A stretch of 25,298 bases of DNA from Comamonadaceae bacterium (GCA_947458415.1 CANGZG010000007.1:1-25298), one strand, 5' to 3'. Counted from the stretch's first letter, positions 1 to 8,308 are shown. Translations and numbers: made by a program. The notes: generated from the letters alone by a model not told the origin.

Positions 1-81
1 GCTGGCCCTGACGGCGGTCAGTGGCTCAGCGTCGAGCCTGTGTTGCAAGACCCCGCCCTCATTTACAAGACCACACCATGA
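1..81 (+). CDS. hisI: Phosphoribosyl-AMP cyclohydrolase, C-terminal end only (partial)
   Basis: The first reading frame is open from the window edge and stops at TGA 79-81. The last 26 residues contain GQWLSVEPVLQDPALIYK, which resembles the usual C-terminus of proteobacterial HisI (a G-x-W...DPVLKDPxxIYK type ending). HisI opens the ring of phosphoribosyl-AMP in histidine biosynthesis. The stop codon overlaps the start of hisE by ATGA, which fits the standard hisI-hisE order and translational coupling. The catalytic and zinc-binding parts lie outside the window, so the call rests on the tail and on position. Confidence 0.72.
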   Translation, partial: AGPDGGQWLSVEPVLQDPALIYKTTP

Positions 82-446
82 ACCCAACCGACAGCCTGCT
101 GCGCTTGGCCGCAGTCATTGAATCCCGCAAATTGGCCAACGGCGGTAACCCCGACACCAGTTATGTGGCGCGTCTGTTGCACAAAGGCCCAGACGCCTTT
201 TTGAAGAAAATTGGCGAAGAGGCCACCGAAACCGTGATGGCCGCCAAGGATGCGAACCACGGCGCAGACCCGCAGCACCTGGTCAATGAAATGGCCGATT
301 TGTGGTTTCACTGCATGGTGGCGCTGGCGCATTACGGTCTGAGCCCGGCTGACGTCATCAACGAATTGGCGCGTCGCGAAGGCTTGGGCGGTTTGGAGGA
401 AAAAGCATTGCGCAAGGCTTTGTTGCGCGAGGTAGGAGAAGACTGA
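78..446 (+). CDS. hisE: Phosphoribosyl-ATP pyrophosphatase
   Basis: HisE removes pyrophosphate from phosphoribosyl-ATP, the second step of histidine biosynthesis, in the cytoplasm. The 122-residue product has the all-alpha MazG-like fold signature of the family: KIGEEATE at residues 44-51 (acidic residues E47, E48, E51) and EMADLWFH at 71-78 (E71 and D74), which together bind magnesium. I chose ATG 78 because it overlaps the hisI stop (ATGA) and gives the normal family length. An upstream in-frame ATG at 21 would only add residues that overlap hisI. The stop overlaps the next ATG (TGATG), so the HIT gene is probably translationally coupled. Confidence 0.93.
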   Translation: MNPTDSLLRLAAVIESRKLANGGNPDTSYVARLLHKGPDAFLKKIGEEATETVMAAKDANHGADPQHLVNEMADLWFHCMVALAHYGLSPADVINELARREGLGGLEEKALRKALLREVGED

Positions 447-811
447 TGGCTGATGCACAAGACCCGAATTGCATTTTCTGCAAGATCATCCAAGGCAAGA
501 TCCCGTCACGCAAAGTCTATGAAGACGATGACATGTTCGCGTTTCATGACATCAACCCATGGGCACCTGTCCATTTTTTGCTGATCCCCAAATCACACAT
601 TCCATCGATGGCACAGGTTACCGAAGCGCACGCAGCCCTGCTTGGGCGCATGTTGGTCAAGGTGCCACAGCTGGCCTTGCAAGAGGGCGTCAACCCCTAC
701 CCTGAAGGTGGTTTTAGGCTGCTGACCAACACCGGGGCCGAGGGCGGACAAGAGGTTCACCACTTGCATTGGCACGTCATGGGCGGCCCTCGCCCATGGT
801 TACGTGGGTAA
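446..811 (+). CDS. HIT-family nucleotide hydrolase (HINT-like)
   Basis: A 121-residue histidine-triad protein. The HIT motif is at H106-L-H108-W-H110-V-M, and the N-terminal CIFCKI (C9, C12) is typical of the Hint branch, where these cysteines can help bind zinc. Hint proteins hydrolyse purine nucleoside phosphoramidates such as AMP-lysine. The cellular role in bacteria is poorly defined. The gene starts inside the hisE stop codon and ends 35 bases before tatA. A HIT gene between hisE and tatA is usual in Burkholderiales. The product is complete and I see nothing broken. Confidence 0.9.
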   Translation: MADAQDPNCIFCKIIQGKIPSRKVYEDDDMFAFHDINPWAPVHFLLIPKSHIPSMAQVTEAHAALLGRMLVKVPQLALQEGVNPYPEGGFRLLTNTGAEGGQEVHHLHWHVMGGPRPWLRG

Positions 812-846
812 GACTAGAATTCCTTCAGTTCATTGAGGAGCAATCT

Positions 847-1095
847 ATGGGGACGTTTTCCGTTTGGCATTGGTTAATTGTTTTATTGATCGTGGTGCTG
901 GTGTTTGGAACCAAAAAATTAAAAGGGCTGGGCGGCGACCTGGGTGGAGCAGTCAAAGGCTTCAAGGATGGCATGCGTGATGGCTCTGCGGCACCGGAAG
1001 AAAAACCCGCGGCCCCTGCGCAGCAAGTGTCTGCCACGGCGCCCGCACATGCGGAAAAGTCCACCATTGATGTTGAAGCCAAGAACAAGTCTTAA
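847..1095 (+). CDS. tatA: Sec-independent protein translocase subunit TatA
   Basis: An 82-residue TatA. The N-terminus carries one hydrophobic segment (about residues 6-20), then the FG hinge (FGTKKLKGLGGDLGG) and an amphipathic helix, then a polar Ala/Pro/Glu-rich tail. TatA multimers form the protein-conducting assembly of the twin-arginine pathway in the inner membrane. The start ATG 847 is preceded by GAGGAG at 835-840 with good spacing; the longer in-frame reading from 769 lacks this and adds non-family sequence. tatB starts two bases after the stop, so tatABC is an operon. Confidence 0.95.
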   Translation: MGTFSVWHWLIVLLIVVLVFGTKKLKGLGGDLGGAVKGFKDGMRDGSAAPEEKPAAPAQQVSATAPAHAEKSTIDVEAKNKS

Positions 1096-1097
1096 GC

Positions 1098-1586
1098 ATG
1101 TTTGATTTAGATGTCTCCAAGTTGGCGGTCATCGGCGCGGTCGCGCTGGTGGTCATCGGCCCGGAGAAAATGCCACGCGTTGCCCGCACGATTGGCACCA
1201 TGCTTGGCAAAGCACAGCGTTACATCTCTGACGTCAAAGCAGAAGTCAACCGATCCATGGAATTGGAAGACCTGAAAAAAATGAAGGAATCCATGGACAC
1301 CGCGATGACCGATGTGCAGTCGAGTGTGCTCAACGCCACGACGCAATTGAACCAAGGCATTGCCAATTTGGGCCAGGACGGCACATCGACCGAGAACAAC
1401 CAATTCGCCACGTTGTGGCAACCGCCACAACCTGAATACAAACACCCGGGCAAAAATTGGCGTCTGAAGCGCTCGGCCATGCCGCATTGGTACAAAGCAA
1501 GACAAGGTGTGCGCACCAAGGCGATGTCTGGTGCGGCGCGGGTGGCGCGGTTTCGGCCGACTGGCTTGGGTTCGAACAAAGTTTGA
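1098..1586 (+). CDS. tatB: Sec-independent protein translocase subunit TatB
   Basis: A 162-residue TatB. It opens with MFDLDVSKLAVIGAVALVVIGPEKMP: a short transmembrane helix, then the invariant GPE(K/R)(M/L)P hinge, followed by a long amphipathic and charged helix (about residues 25-75). The tail is proline and arginine rich (PPQPEYKHPGKNW and onward), as is common in Comamonadaceae TatB. TatB and TatC together form the receptor for twin-arginine signal peptides. The gene lies between tatA (2-base gap) and tatC (6-base gap). The Rieske protein encoded 4 kb downstream is a likely client. Confidence 0.95.
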   Translation: MFDLDVSKLAVIGAVALVVIGPEKMPRVARTIGTMLGKAQRYISDVKAEVNRSMELEDLKKMKESMDTAMTDVQSSVLNATTQLNQGIANLGQDGTSTENNQFATLWQPPQPEYKHPGKNWRLKRSAMPHWYKARQGVRTKAMSGAARVARFRPTGLGSNKV

Positions 1587-1592
1587 TGCTGA

Positions 1593-2387
1593 ATGTCTGA
1601 TACAGGTTCCCAGGAAAACGACCCACTCGCCGGCTCTGAACAACCGTTTGTTCAACACCTGAAAGAGTTGCGCGACCGTTTGGTCAAGTCATTCATTGCC
1701 GTGGCGCTGGTGTGCGCCGTGCTCAGTGTCTTCCCCGGCCCGGCCCAGTTGTATGACTTTTTGGCAGCGCCTTTGGTCGCGCAATTGCCCCAAGGCGCGA
1801 CCTTGATTGCCACGTCGGTCATCTCGCCGTTTTTGGTGCCACTCAAAATCCTGTTGATGGCGGGTTTTTTGTTGGCTTTGCCGGTGGTGCTTTACCAAGT
1901 CTGGGCATTTGTGGCACCGGGCTTGTACGCCCATGAAAAGCGTTTGGTGTTGCCCTTGGTCATGTCGAGCACCTTGTTGTTCTTCATTGGCGTGGCATTT
2001 TGTTATTACTTTGTTTTTGGTCAGGTGTTTCAATTCATACAGAGTTTCGCGCCGAAAAGCATCACTGCCGCACCTGACATCGAAGCTTATTTGAGTTTTG
2101 TGTTGACCATGTTCATCGCCTTTGGACTGGCGTTTGAGGTCCCGATTGTGGTGATTGTGCTGGCGCGCCTGGGTGTGGTCACGATCGAAAAACTCAAAGC
2201 TTTTCGCTCGTATTTCATCGTCTTGGCATTCATCATCGCGGCCATCGTCACGCCGCCGGATGTCGTTTCGCAGTTGGCCTTGGCCATTCCCATGGTCATT
2301 CTGTACGAGATTGGCATTTGGGCTGCTCAAATTTTCATAAAGCACACCAAAGCGCCGTCGGAAGAAGTGACCGGCGAGAGCCCCTGA
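1593..2387 (+). CDS. tatC: Sec-independent protein translocase subunit TatC
   Basis: A 264-residue polytopic inner-membrane protein with about six hydrophobic helices. The cytoplasmic N-terminus has FVQHLKELRDRL (residues 19-30), the conserved TatC segment including E25 that takes part in twin-arginine signal recognition. The motif FxxFxxPGLYxxEKR, seen here as FVAPGLYAHEKR, is the other conserved loop. The length and helix pattern match complete TatC. It sits 6 bases after tatB and 2 bases before the DegS-like protease gene, so the protease is probably cotranscribed with tatABC. Confidence 0.96.
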   Translation: MSDTGSQENDPLAGSEQPFVQHLKELRDRLVKSFIAVALVCAVLSVFPGPAQLYDFLAAPLVAQLPQGATLIATSVISPFLVPLKILLMAGFLLALPVVLYQVWAFVAPGLYAHEKRLVLPLVMSSTLLFFIGVAFCYYFVFGQVFQFIQSFAPKSITAAPDIEAYLSFVLTMFIAFGLAFEVPIVVIVLARLGVVTIEKLKAFRSYFIVLAFIIAAIVTPPDVVSQLALAIPMVILYEIGIWAAQIFIKHTKAPSEEVTGESP

Positions 2388-2389
2388 CC

Positions 2390-3538
2390 ATGCGCCGACT
2401 TTGGTTGTTATTTGCCCAATCCGTCACCGTGTTGGTGGCGATTTGGTTTGTGCTGATCACCCTGAAACCCGAGTGGTTGCAACGTCCCCGTTTGTGGGGA
2501 CCAGATGTTCAGGTGCTGCAAGCACCCACATTGAGCCAACAAACTGCCAGCACCGGCAGTTTGAGCATGGCCGCCAAACGCGCGTCACCCTCGGTGGTCA
2601 GCATCAATACCGCTTCTCGGCAAACCAACCAAGCTGACCGCATGCGCGACCCGTGGTTCAAGTATTTCTTCGGTGACCAAGACGAAGATTCACCGAACAT
2701 GGGTTTGGGCAGCGGCGTCATAGTCAGCGCCGACGGCTACATACTGACCAACAACCATGTGGTTGAGCGGGCAGATGAAATCACCGTGGTGCTGAACGAT
2801 GGCAGACGCACCCAAGCACGGCTGGTGGGTACCGATCCCGACACCGATTTGGCGGTGCTCAAAATCAAACTGGATCAATTGCCCGTGATGGTGTTGAGCA
2901 ATTCAGACCAACTGCAAGTCGGCGACATCGTGTTGGCCATCGGCAATCCGTTTGGTGTGGGTCAAACCGTGACCAGTGGCATCGTGTCAGCGCTTGGTCG
3001 CAGCCAACTGGGCATCAACACGTTTGAAAATTTCATCCAAACCGACGCCGCCATCAACCCGGGCAATTCGGGCGGCGCACTGGTCGATGTTCAGGGCAAT
3101 TTATTGGGCATCAACACGGCCATTTATTCCCGATCAGGTGGCAGCATGGGTATCGGTTTCGCCATTCCTGTCAGTACCGCGCGCCAAGTGCTAGAGGGCA
3201 TCGTCAAAGACGGCCAAGTGGTGCGTGGCTGGATCGGGGTCGAGCCCACCGAACTCACTGCCGACCTCGCCAAAACCTTCAATATCCAACGCTCCCAAGG
3301 CGTCATCATCACTGGGGTGTTGCAGTCTGGGCCTGCTGCCCGTGCCGGTGTTCAGCCGGGCGATGTGTTGTTGGCTGTGGAGGGCCAGTCGGTGCAAACC
3401 GTGCCTGAATTGTTGGCAAAAGTGTCGGCGCTGAAACCGGGTCGGCCGGCGCGCTTGAAGTTTTTGCGTAAGAACGAAGAAATGGAATTCGCAGTCACTC
3501 CGGCGCAACGCCCTCGCGCGAAATCAGCGCCCCGTTGA
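2390..3538 (+). CDS. Membrane-anchored S1C-family (HtrA/DegS-like) serine protease
   Basis: A 382-residue trypsin-like protease. Residues 6-25 form one hydrophobic helix with no clear cleavage site, so the protein is probably anchored in the inner membrane with the protease in the periplasm. The catalytic triad is H123 (TNNHVV), D153 (DTDLAVLKI) and S227 (INPGNSGGAL). One PDZ domain follows (about residues 280-370, with RGWIGVEP and AGVQPGDVLLAV). One anchor plus one PDZ matches DegS rather than DegP or DegQ, but bacterial relatives of this locus are usually annotated only as S1C family, so I give no symbol. ATG 2390 lies 2 bases after tatC. A role in envelope quality control or envelope stress signalling is inferred. 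Confidence 0.9.
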   Translation: MRRLWLLFAQSVTVLVAIWFVLITLKPEWLQRPRLWGPDVQVLQAPTLSQQTASTGSLSMAAKRASPSVVSINTASRQTNQADRMRDPWFKYFFGDQDEDSPNMGLGSGVIVSADGYILTNNHVVERADEITVVLNDGRRTQARLVGTDPDTDLAVLKIKLDQLPVMVLSNSDQLQVGDIVLAIGNPFGVGQTVTSGIVSALGRSQLGINTFENFIQTDAAINPGNSGGALVDVQGNLLGINTAIYSRSGGSMGIGFAIPVSTARQVLEGIVKDGQVVRGWIGVEPTELTADLAKTFNIQRSQGVIITGVLQSGPAARAGVQPGDVLLAVEGQSVQTVPELLAKVSALKPGRPARLKFLRKNEEMEFAVTPAQRPRAKSAPR

Positions 3539-3539
3539 C

Positions 3540-4295
3540 ATGGTGCAACGCAACGACCTTTTGGCTTATTGCAACCAACTGTTGCAGCCGCAGTTGTTCA
3601 AAGACTACGGGCCCAATGGCTTGCAGGTAGAAGGTCGCGCAGAAGTAAGAAACGTCGTCTCTGGCGTCACCGCCAGTCGTGCATTCATCCAAGCCGCGAT
3701 TGAACAAGGCGCCGATACCTTGTTGGTCCACCATGGTTTGTTTTGGCGCGGCCATGATGGCAGCGTGACCGGCTGGCTCAAGCAGCGCTTGGCTTTGCTG
3801 TTGGCGCATGACATCAATCTGTTGGCCTACCACTTGCCTTTGGATGCGCATCCGCAATGGGGCAACAACGCCCAGTTGGGCGCACACATGGGCTGGCAAA
3901 CCACTGGCACTTTCGGTGACCAAAGTCTGGGCATGCTCGGTCACCCTGCAAAAGGTGAAACAGATGCCGCCAGCTTGACCCGTGCATTGCAATCCCAACT
4001 TGGCACGACGCCGGTTGCCGTGGTGCCGGACCCCGAGCGCACCATCCGATGCATCGCTTGGTGCACGGGTGGGGCTCAGTCATGGTTTGAAAGCGCGATT
4101 GCTGCCGGGGCGGACGCGTTTGTCACCGGTGAAATTTCCGAGCCGCAAGCGCACTTGGCCCAAGAAACCGGCGTCGCCTTTTTTGCCTGCGGTCACCACG
4201 CCACCGAACGTTATGGTGCACCCGCGTTTGCCGCACATGTGTGCGGGCACCTCGGGCTGTCGCACCAATTCATCGACATTCACAACCCGGCTTGA
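3540..4295 (+). CDS. NIF3-family dinuclear metal-centre protein (YbgI-like)
   Basis: A 251-residue NIF3/DUF34 protein. The metal-binding residues of E. coli YbgI are all recognisable: H64-H65 in LLVHHGLFW, D102 in LPLDAH, and H219 and E223 in GHHATERYG. The family binds two metal ions and forms a toroidal hexamer. Proposed roles include GTP cyclohydrolase I type 2-like and general metal or nucleotide hydrolase functions, none firmly established. It starts one base after the protease stop and ends 13 bases before pdxA. This order (protease, NIF3, pdxA) is common in Comamonadaceae and says little about function. Confidence 0.92.
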   Translation: MVQRNDLLAYCNQLLQPQLFKDYGPNGLQVEGRAEVRNVVSGVTASRAFIQAAIEQGADTLLVHHGLFWRGHDGSVTGWLKQRLALLLAHDINLLAYHLPLDAHPQWGNNAQLGAHMGWQTTGTFGDQSLGMLGHPAKGETDAASLTRALQSQLGTTPVAVVPDPERTIRCIAWCTGGAQSWFESAIAAGADAFVTGEISEPQAHLAQETGVAFFACGHHATERYGAPAFAAHVCGHLGLSHQFIDIHNPA

Positions 4296-4308
4296 GCTGT
4301 TGCGCGCC

Positions 4309-5376
4309 ATGGGTTTGCCTGATCCACCTTTGCCAATCGCCCTGACCATGGGCGACCCGGCGGGCATTGGGCCGGAAATCATCCTCAAAGCATTCGCCAA
4401 CCACGCAGCGCAAATGCATGGCTGTTGTGTGGTGGGCAATCTCACTGTCATGCGCCAACAGTTGGGCCTGTTGGCAAATGCGTTGCCACTGGGCGTCGAA
4501 TGTGTCGAGGTGTCAGACATCAACCAAGCGCTGCACCTGCAGGCGGGACAAGTACCGGTCTGCCAAGTCACGCCAGACGCCCACATCGCCATGGGCGAAG
4601 TCAGCGCTTCGGCCGGGCTAATGGCCGCGGATGCGGTGCGTTTTGCCGCACGTGCTGCACTCGAAGGACGGGTCAGTGCAGTTGTCACAGCCCCTTTGCA
4701 CAAAAAAGCCTTATCGCTGGCAGGCGTTGAATACCCGGGTCACACCGAAATGCTTCAAGCCTTGGCCGCTGAACATGTGGGTGTGGCGGTGGCCGATTTG
4801 CCTGTGCGCATGATGCTGAGTCGCCCGGGGTTGCGCGTGGTGTTGGTCAGCATCCATGTCTCATTGCGCCAAGCCATTGAAGCTGTCACCACTGCCCATG
4901 TGTTGCAAACTTTGCAAGTCATTGACCGCAGTGGGTTGCAGTTGTTTGGGCACCGCCCCGTTGTGTGGGTGGCTGGACTGAACCCGCATGCCGGTGAGGA
5001 CGGGTTGTTCGGCCAAGAGGAAATGCGGGAAATTTCGCCTGCGGTGTCGGCTGCCAAAGCCATGGGCATCCAAGCAAGCGGTCCGTTTCCGCCGGACACC
5101 GTGTTCATGCAAGCCAGCCAACCCGGTGCCATGCATGTGCCCGATGTGGTGCTGGCCATGTACCACGACCAAGGGCTCATTCCCGTCAAGCTGGGGGGAT
5201 TGGCCGAAGGGGTGAACCAAACACTGGGCTTGCCATTTGTGCGGACCAGCCCAGACCATGGAACGGCGTTTGACATCGCGGGCAAGGGCTTGGCAGACCC
5301 AGCCAGTTTGCTCGCTGCGGTGGCAGCAGCCCGCGCGTCATGCCATCAGCCACCCGCGAATAAAGCGAATACTTAA
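4309..5376 (+). CDS. pdxA: 4-hydroxythreonine-4-phosphate dehydrogenase
   Basis: PdxA oxidises 4-phosphohydroxy-L-threonine with NAD in the DXP-dependent pathway to pyridoxal phosphate. The 355-residue product begins with the typical LPIALTMGDPAGIGPE. It keeps the histidines expected at the metal and substrate site: H145 in GHTEML, H183 in SIHVSL and H286 in MYHDQGLIPVK; H227 in NPHAGE is also conserved. I chose ATG 4309 because homologues begin a few residues before LPIALTMGDPAG. The frame stays open upstream through the NIF3 gene, but that stretch is not coding in this frame. A TTG at 4300 is a possible alternative. Confidence 0.95.
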   Translation: MGLPDPPLPIALTMGDPAGIGPEIILKAFANHAAQMHGCCVVGNLTVMRQQLGLLANALPLGVECVEVSDINQALHLQAGQVPVCQVTPDAHIAMGEVSASAGLMAADAVRFAARAALEGRVSAVVTAPLHKKALSLAGVEYPGHTEMLQALAAEHVGVAVADLPVRMMLSRPGLRVVLVSIHVSLRQAIEAVTTAHVLQTLQVIDRSGLQLFGHRPVVWVAGLNPHAGEDGLFGQEEMREISPAVSAAKAMGIQASGPFPPDTVFMQASQPGAMHVPDVVLAMYHDQGLIPVKLGGLAEGVNQTLGLPFVRTSPDHGTAFDIAGKGLADPASLLAAVAAARASCHQPPANKANT

Positions 5377-5457
5377 AGATTAACAACCTAAAGAGCGGGG
5401 CGTTGGTGACAAAACCCTATCTGAAAGGACCTCTGGTTTTTACCTAAGCCGCTCGGT

Positions 5458-5463
5458 TAGAAT
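5458..5463 (+). promoter_or_regulatory. Possible -10 element of the petABC promoter
   Basis: The 128-base gap between pdxA and petA contains TAGAAT (five of six matches to the sigma-70 -10 box) 42 bases before the petA start. No good -35 box lies 16-18 bases upstream; the sequence there is T-rich. The call rests on the -10 match and on the position at the head of an operon. Confidence 0.3.
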
Positions 5464-5504
5464 TGAGGGTTTTCGATGATCGCAATGAAATTCAGAGGTC
5501 TTGC

Positions 5505-6104
5505 ATGAGTGAAACCACAGTAGACACAGGCAAACGCACTTGGCTCATCGCCTCTGGTTGCGCCGGTGTGGCAGGGGGAGCAGCGGTCGCTGTTCCCTTT
5601 ATCAGCACATTCAGCCCGTCCGAACGCGCCAAGGCCGCCGGCGCAGCGGTTGAGGTGGACATCTCCAGCATCAAGCCTGGTGAAAAGCTCACGGTTGAAT
5701 GGCGTGGCAAGCCAGTTTGGATCATCCGTCGCACACCAGAGCAGCTGGAAGCCCTGAAAAAAGTAGAAGCCCAATTGGCTGATCCGCAATCCCAGCGCAA
5801 CCCTGACGAATTGACGCCCGCTTATGCACGCAACCAAATGCGATCCATCAAGCCCGAATTTTTCGTCGGTGTCGGTATTTGCTCTCACTTGGGCTGCTCG
5901 CCCAGCGACAAATTCCAAATGGGCCCACAGCCCTCGTTGCCTGACGACTGGCAGGGCGGCTTTCTTTGCCCTTGCCACGGTTCCACGTTCGACATGGCCG
6001 GTCGCGTTTACAAGAACAAACCCGCCCCTGACAACCTCGAAGTTCCTCCCCACATGTATCTGTCAGACAGTCGTTTGCTGATCGGCGAAGACAAAAAGGC
6101 TTAA
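5505..6104 (+). CDS. petA: Ubiquinol-cytochrome c reductase, Rieske iron-sulfur subunit
   Basis: A 199-residue Rieske protein of the cytochrome bc1 complex, which passes an electron from ubiquinol to cytochrome c1 on the periplasmic side. The [2Fe-2S] ligands are C126 and H128 in CSHLGC, and C155 and H158 in CPCHGS; C131 and C157 form the stabilising disulfide. The N-terminus has K10-R11 before a hydrophobic stretch rich in Gly and Ala (residues 13-35), a Tat-type uncleaved signal anchor with KR in place of RR. The start ATG 5505 follows AGAGG at a suitable distance. petB begins 11 bases after the stop. Confidence 0.97.
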   Translation: MSETTVDTGKRTWLIASGCAGVAGGAAVAVPFISTFSPSERAKAAGAAVEVDISSIKPGEKLTVEWRGKPVWIIRRTPEQLEALKKVEAQLADPQSQRNPDELTPAYARNQMRSIKPEFFVGVGICSHLGCSPSDKFQMGPQPSLPDDWQGGFLCPCHGSTFDMAGRVYKNKPAPDNLEVPPHMYLSDSRLLIGEDKKA

Positions 6105-6115
6105 AGGCGAACACC

Positions 6116-7516
6116 ATGGCTGAATTCAAAGAGATTTCCCCCAACGCCCCCATGGCGGAAAAAGCACTGAACTGGGTAGACAACCGTTTTCCTTTGTCCA
6201 AGTTGTACAAAGAACATTTGAGCGAGTATTACGCGCCCAAAAATTTCAACTTCTTGTATTTCTTTGGCGTGTTGTCCTTGCTGGTGCTGGTCATTCAAAT
6301 CGTCACGGGCATCTTCTTGGTGATGCATTACAAACCTGATGCAGCCACCGCTTTTGCTTCCGTCGAGTACATCATGCGCGATGTGCCATGGGGTTGGCTG
6401 ATTCGCTACATGCATTCCACCGGTGCCTCCGCCTTTTTTGTGGTGGTTTACATGCACATGTTCCGAGGCCTGATTTACGGCTCATACCGCAAGCCACGTG
6501 AACTTGTTTGGTTGTTTGGTTGCGCCATTTTCTTGGCCTTGATGGGCGAAGCGTTCATGGGCTATTTGCTGCCTTGGGGCCAAATGTCTTATTGGGGTGC
6601 CCAGGTGATTGTCAACCTGTTCTCTGCCATTCCATTCATCGGACCTGATTTGGCATTGCTGATTCGCGGCGACTACGTGGTGGGCGACGCCACCTTGAAC
6701 CGCTTTTTCGCTTTCCACGTGATTGCTGTGCCACTGGTTTTGCTGGGCCTGGTCGTGGCGCACATCATTGCACTGCATGAAGTGGGCTCAAACAACCCTG
6801 ACGGCATTGAAATCAAAGCCCACAAAGACACCAGCGGCAAGCCCTTGGACGGCATTCCTTTCCATCCTTACTACACGGTTCACGACATCATGGGCGTGAC
6901 AGGCTTCTTGTTGGTGTTCTCGGCCATCATCTTCTTTGCCCCAGAGTTCGGCGGATACTTTTTGGAATACAACAATTTCATTCCTGCTGATCCGTTGAAG
7001 ACACCGTTGCACATCGCGCCAGTTTGGTATTTCACCCCGTATTACTCCATGTTGCGTGCCATCACCACAGAAATGATGTACACACTCATTGTGTGCGTGA
7101 TCGCGGCGGCTTACCTTGGCGCAACACGCGCAGCCATCAGCAGCACACTCAAAGCGGCGGTCATTGGCGGCGCGCTGGTGCTGGTGGGTTTGATGTTGGC
7201 AATTGATGCCAAATTCTGGGGCGTGGTGGTCATGGGTGGATCGGTCATCATCCTGTTCTTCTTGCCTTGGTTAGACCATTGCGCTGTCAAGTCGATTCGC
7301 TATCGCCCCGATTGGCATGTGTGGCTTTATGTGGTGTTTGTGCTCAATTTCTTTGTGCTGGGTTATTTGGGCGTCAAGCCTCCCTCTTTGATGGGTGAGC
7401 GCGTTTCACAAATTGGCACTTTGTATTATTTCGGCTTCTTCCTGCTGATGCCATGGTGGAGTCGTTTGGGTGAAACCAAGCCAGTGCCTGCGCGCGTCCA
7501 TTTTGTTGCACATTGA
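6116..7516 (+). CDS. petB: Ubiquinol-cytochrome c reductase, cytochrome b subunit
   Basis: A 466-residue integral membrane protein carrying haems bL and bH and both quinone sites. Helix B histidines are H100 (RYMHSTGAS) and H114 (VYMHMFRG). Helix D histidines are H201 (FFAFHVIAV) and H216 (VVAHIIALHE), so the helix D pair is one residue further apart than the helix B pair. The Qo-site motif PEWY appears as PVWY at residues 302-305. The long C-terminal part adds further transmembrane helices, as usual in full-length bacterial cytochrome b. The gene is the middle member of petABC. Confidence 0.97.
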   Translation: MAEFKEISPNAPMAEKALNWVDNRFPLSKLYKEHLSEYYAPKNFNFLYFFGVLSLLVLVIQIVTGIFLVMHYKPDAATAFASVEYIMRDVPWGWLIRYMHSTGASAFFVVVYMHMFRGLIYGSYRKPRELVWLFGCAIFLALMGEAFMGYLLPWGQMSYWGAQVIVNLFSAIPFIGPDLALLIRGDYVVGDATLNRFFAFHVIAVPLVLLGLVVAHIIALHEVGSNNPDGIEIKAHKDTSGKPLDGIPFHPYYTVHDIMGVTGFLLVFSAIIFFAPEFGGYFLEYNNFIPADPLKTPLHIAPVWYFTPYYSMLRAITTEMMYTLIVCVIAAAYLGATRAAISSTLKAAVIGGALVLVGLMLAIDAKFWGVVVMGGSVIILFFLPWLDHCAVKSIRYRPDWHVWLYVVFVLNFFVLGYLGVKPPSLMGERVSQIGTLYYFGFFLLMPWWSRLGETKPVPARVHFVAH

Positions 7517-7538
7517 AAGTCGGCTGGAGCAAACAACC

Positions 7539-8294
7539 ATGAAAAAAATCATTCTCAGCCTGCTGATCAGCATGTTCACCAGTTGGTCGGCTTTTGCTGC
7601 CACGGACACGATTCCTTGGGACAAAGCGCCCAACAAAATCAACGATCTGGGTGCGTTACAAAACGGCGCCAAGTTGTTTGTGAATTACTGCTTGAACTGT
7701 CACGCAGCCGCTTACATGCGCTTTAACCGTTTGACAGACATCGGTTTGACCGAACAGCAAATCAAAGACAACCTGCTTTTCACCACCGACAAGGTGGGTG
7801 AAACCATGAAGATTGCCATGGACCCGCGCCAAGCCAAAGACTGGTTTGGTGGCACACCGCCTGATTTGACAGTCATTGCCCGTTCACGCTCAGGCCATGG
7901 CGGAACAGGTGCTGACTACATCTACACCTACTTGCGCACCTACTACAGAGACCCAGAGAAAGCCACTGGATGGAACAATTTGGCGTTTCCCAATGTAGGC
8001 ATGCCACACGTGTTGTGGGAGTTGCAGGGGGAGCGCAAACCTCTGTATGACACCGTCATGTCCCACGGCCACGAAGCGAAAGTGTTCAAAGGCTGGCAAC
8101 AAGTCTCTGCCGGCAAACTCAGCCCAGCAGAGTACGATGCAGCGGTGGGTGATTTGGTCAATTACATGCAATGGATGTCCGAGCCCGCACAAAGCATGCG
8201 TGTCAAAGTGGGTGTGTGGGTCATGATTTTCCTACTCATATTCATGTTCATTGCTTGGCGTTTGAATGCCGCGTTCTGGAAAGACATTCGCTGA
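7539..8294 (+). CDS. petC: Ubiquinol-cytochrome c reductase, cytochrome c1 subunit
   Basis: A 251-residue c-type cytochrome. A signal peptide (MKKIILSLLISMF...SAFA-A) precedes the haem c motif C51-L-N-C54-H55. The likely axial methionine is M155 in PNVGMPHVLW. A single C-terminal transmembrane helix (about residues 225-242) anchors the globular domain in the inner membrane with the haem in the periplasm. ATG 7539 has GGAG about 9 bases upstream; the frame is open further upstream but that region overlaps petB. The operon ends with the terminator at 8309. Confidence 0.97.
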   Translation: MKKIILSLLISMFTSWSAFAATDTIPWDKAPNKINDLGALQNGAKLFVNYCLNCHAAAYMRFNRLTDIGLTEQQIKDNLLFTTDKVGETMKIAMDPRQAKDWFGGTPPDLTVIARSRSGHGGTGADYIYTYLRTYYRDPEKATGWNNLAFPNVGMPHVLWELQGERKPLYDTVMSHGHEAKVFKGWQQVSAGKLSPAEYDAAVGDLVNYMQWMSEPAQSMRVKVGVWVMIFLLIFMFIAWRLNAAFWKDIR

Positions 8295-8308
8295 CCGCGA
8301 ACCCTCTC

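Noticed and set aside
815..820. TAGAAT before tatA as a promoter -10 box.
   Set aside because: No -35-like hexamer is present 16-18 bases upstream, and the gene lies within a compact run.
3982..4308. Upstream extension of the pdxA frame by about 109 codons.
   Set aside because: It overlaps the NIF3 gene, which carries its full set of metal ligands in another frame, and PdxA homologues begin near 4309.
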